NCBI RefSeq assembly: GCF_026344005.1
Contig: NZ_JAPKNH010000004.1
Coordinates: forward strand, 62,001 to 126,000
Direction: 5' to 3'
DNA length: 64,000 bases
Source of the DNA: Kaistia terrae
GTDB taxonomy: Bacteria > Pseudomonadota > Alphaproteobacteria > Rhizobiales > Kaistiaceae
Part shown: one piece after another, positions 63,752 to 64,000 of the stretch
Position numbering within the stretch: position 1 is the first letter of the stretch
How the letters are laid out: each line of letters starts with the position of its first letter
Translations under genes and position numbers: made by a program
The notes under the pieces: model-generated
The model's input: only the letters and a program-made list of their open reading frames with translations
Told to the model about the DNA's origin: nothing
Database searches by the model: none

Positions 63752-63870
63752 GAAAGGATTCCGTGAGCCGTTGAACTGGCCTGGACCTAACGGCCCGAGG
63801 TCTTTGTGCCCGCTCTCCGCGAGGAGGGCCGGGCGGGAATGCCGTCGCAATCGTGCGGCATCCCAGAAAC

Positions 63871-63899
63871 AAAACCTCGCCCGCGAGCGGGCGAGGTTT
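63871..63899 (-). terminator. Terminator/attenuator after the binding-protein gene
   Basis: Perfect stem AAACCTCGCCCGC / GCGGGCGAGGTTT with a very short loop; on the minus strand it runs into T-rich sequence. It sits 21 bases after the binding-protein stop and before the permease genes, so it would raise the binding-protein to permease ratio. Confidence 0.8.
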
Positions 63900-63919
63900 C
63901 AATCTTGGTCGGTCGATGC

Positions 63920-64000
63920 CTACTGGAGGACGCCGGCGTCTTCCATGATCTGCGTCGCCTTCTTGGCGGCCGTGTCGAGCGCCTCCTGGGCGGTCTTCTG
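63920..64000 (-). CDS. ABC transporter solute-binding protein (C-terminal end only)
   Basis: The last 26 codons of a reading frame that enters from the right edge: QKTAQEALDTAAKKATQIME then DAGVLQ and TAG. This matches the C-terminal helix of CUT1-type periplasmic sugar-binding proteins (AQEALD..A.....). It would be the first gene of the transporter operon followed by the permeases and ATPase. Too short for a substrate guess. Confidence 0.75.
   Translation of the reverse strand, partial: QKTAQEALDTAAKKATQIMEDAGVLQ

Noticed and set aside
60863-63766. A 967-codon plus-strand open frame opposite the transporter genes
   Set aside because: Composition is His/Asp/Arg-rich without domains; it is antisense to three genes with perfect family motifs. 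High GC with strong third-position bias creates such frames.

Overview
The window is a dense, GC-rich (roughly 60-65% by eye) chromosomal segment from an alphaproteobacterium, most likely of the order Hyphomicrobiales (Rhizobiales). The evidence is the agl alpha-glucoside operon next to Entner-Doudoroff genes (an arrangement I recall from Sinorhizobium), a ferredoxin-type cysG-DUF2849-cysI-cysH-DUF934 sulfur operon, many solute-binding-protein ABC transporters, and intergenic palindromic elements resembling rhizobial mosaic elements. I cannot name the genus. I see no rRNA, tRNA, CRISPR array, phage or insertion sequence, so this looks like core/metabolic chromosome.

Layout. 1-3371: end of an agl-type operon (permease, GH13 alpha-glucosidase, ATPase). 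3457-7475: glutathione transferase, a RES/Xre toxin-antitoxin pair, a secreted protein with two cysteine repeats, a VOC protein and an SMP-30 lactonase. 7675-11135: zwf and edd, with no pgl between them. 11447-16501: siroheme and assimilatory sulfate reduction operon ending in a 2Fe-2S ferredoxin. 16502-17429: repeats and a DUF2798 protein. 17500-21349: TetR/HlyD/ABC-2 export operon. 21673-23853: divergent NAD-dependent epimerase and nitronate monooxygenase. 24324-27175: ribose/fructose-type sugar ABC system. 27440-35962: polyamine cluster, with PuuB, SpuC and PuuA homologues divergent from potFGHI. 36051-44771: DUF2239, MATE pump, AsmA, acetoacetyl-CoA synthetase, XseA, RsmE. 45037-47831: ferric iron uptake FbpA-FbpB. 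47997-51198: TPP enzyme and two exported proteins. 51279-57644: beta-mannosidase, transaldolase, DadA-like oxidase, polyol dehydrogenase. 57876-64000: PRC-barrel, MaoC, then a sugar-acid cluster (SDR, enolase-superfamily dehydratase, complete CUT1-type ABC transporter running off the window).

How it fits together. Much of the region serves carbon and nitrogen scavenging: imported glucosides, mannosides, sugar acids and polyols feed Zwf/Edd and transaldolase, and polyamines are imported and degraded by neighbouring genes. The sulfur operon probably draws electrons from its own ferredoxin, because no flavoprotein subunit (CysJ) is present.

The most unusual signal is non-coding. Three families of palindromic intergenic elements occur here: a 125-bp element in three copies of identical length, a GTCATCC...GGATGAC element in three copies, and a CTGAGG-type element in two copies. 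In each family some stems change sequence between copies while mostly keeping their pairing, which suggests selection on folded RNA or DNA. Several compact regulatory candidates also stand out: helically phased half-sites over the toxin-antitoxin promoter, an Irr-box-like sequence before the iron operon, a perfect stem-loop over the FbpB start, a palindrome between the divergent polyamine operons, and a tandem near-palindrome before DUF2239.
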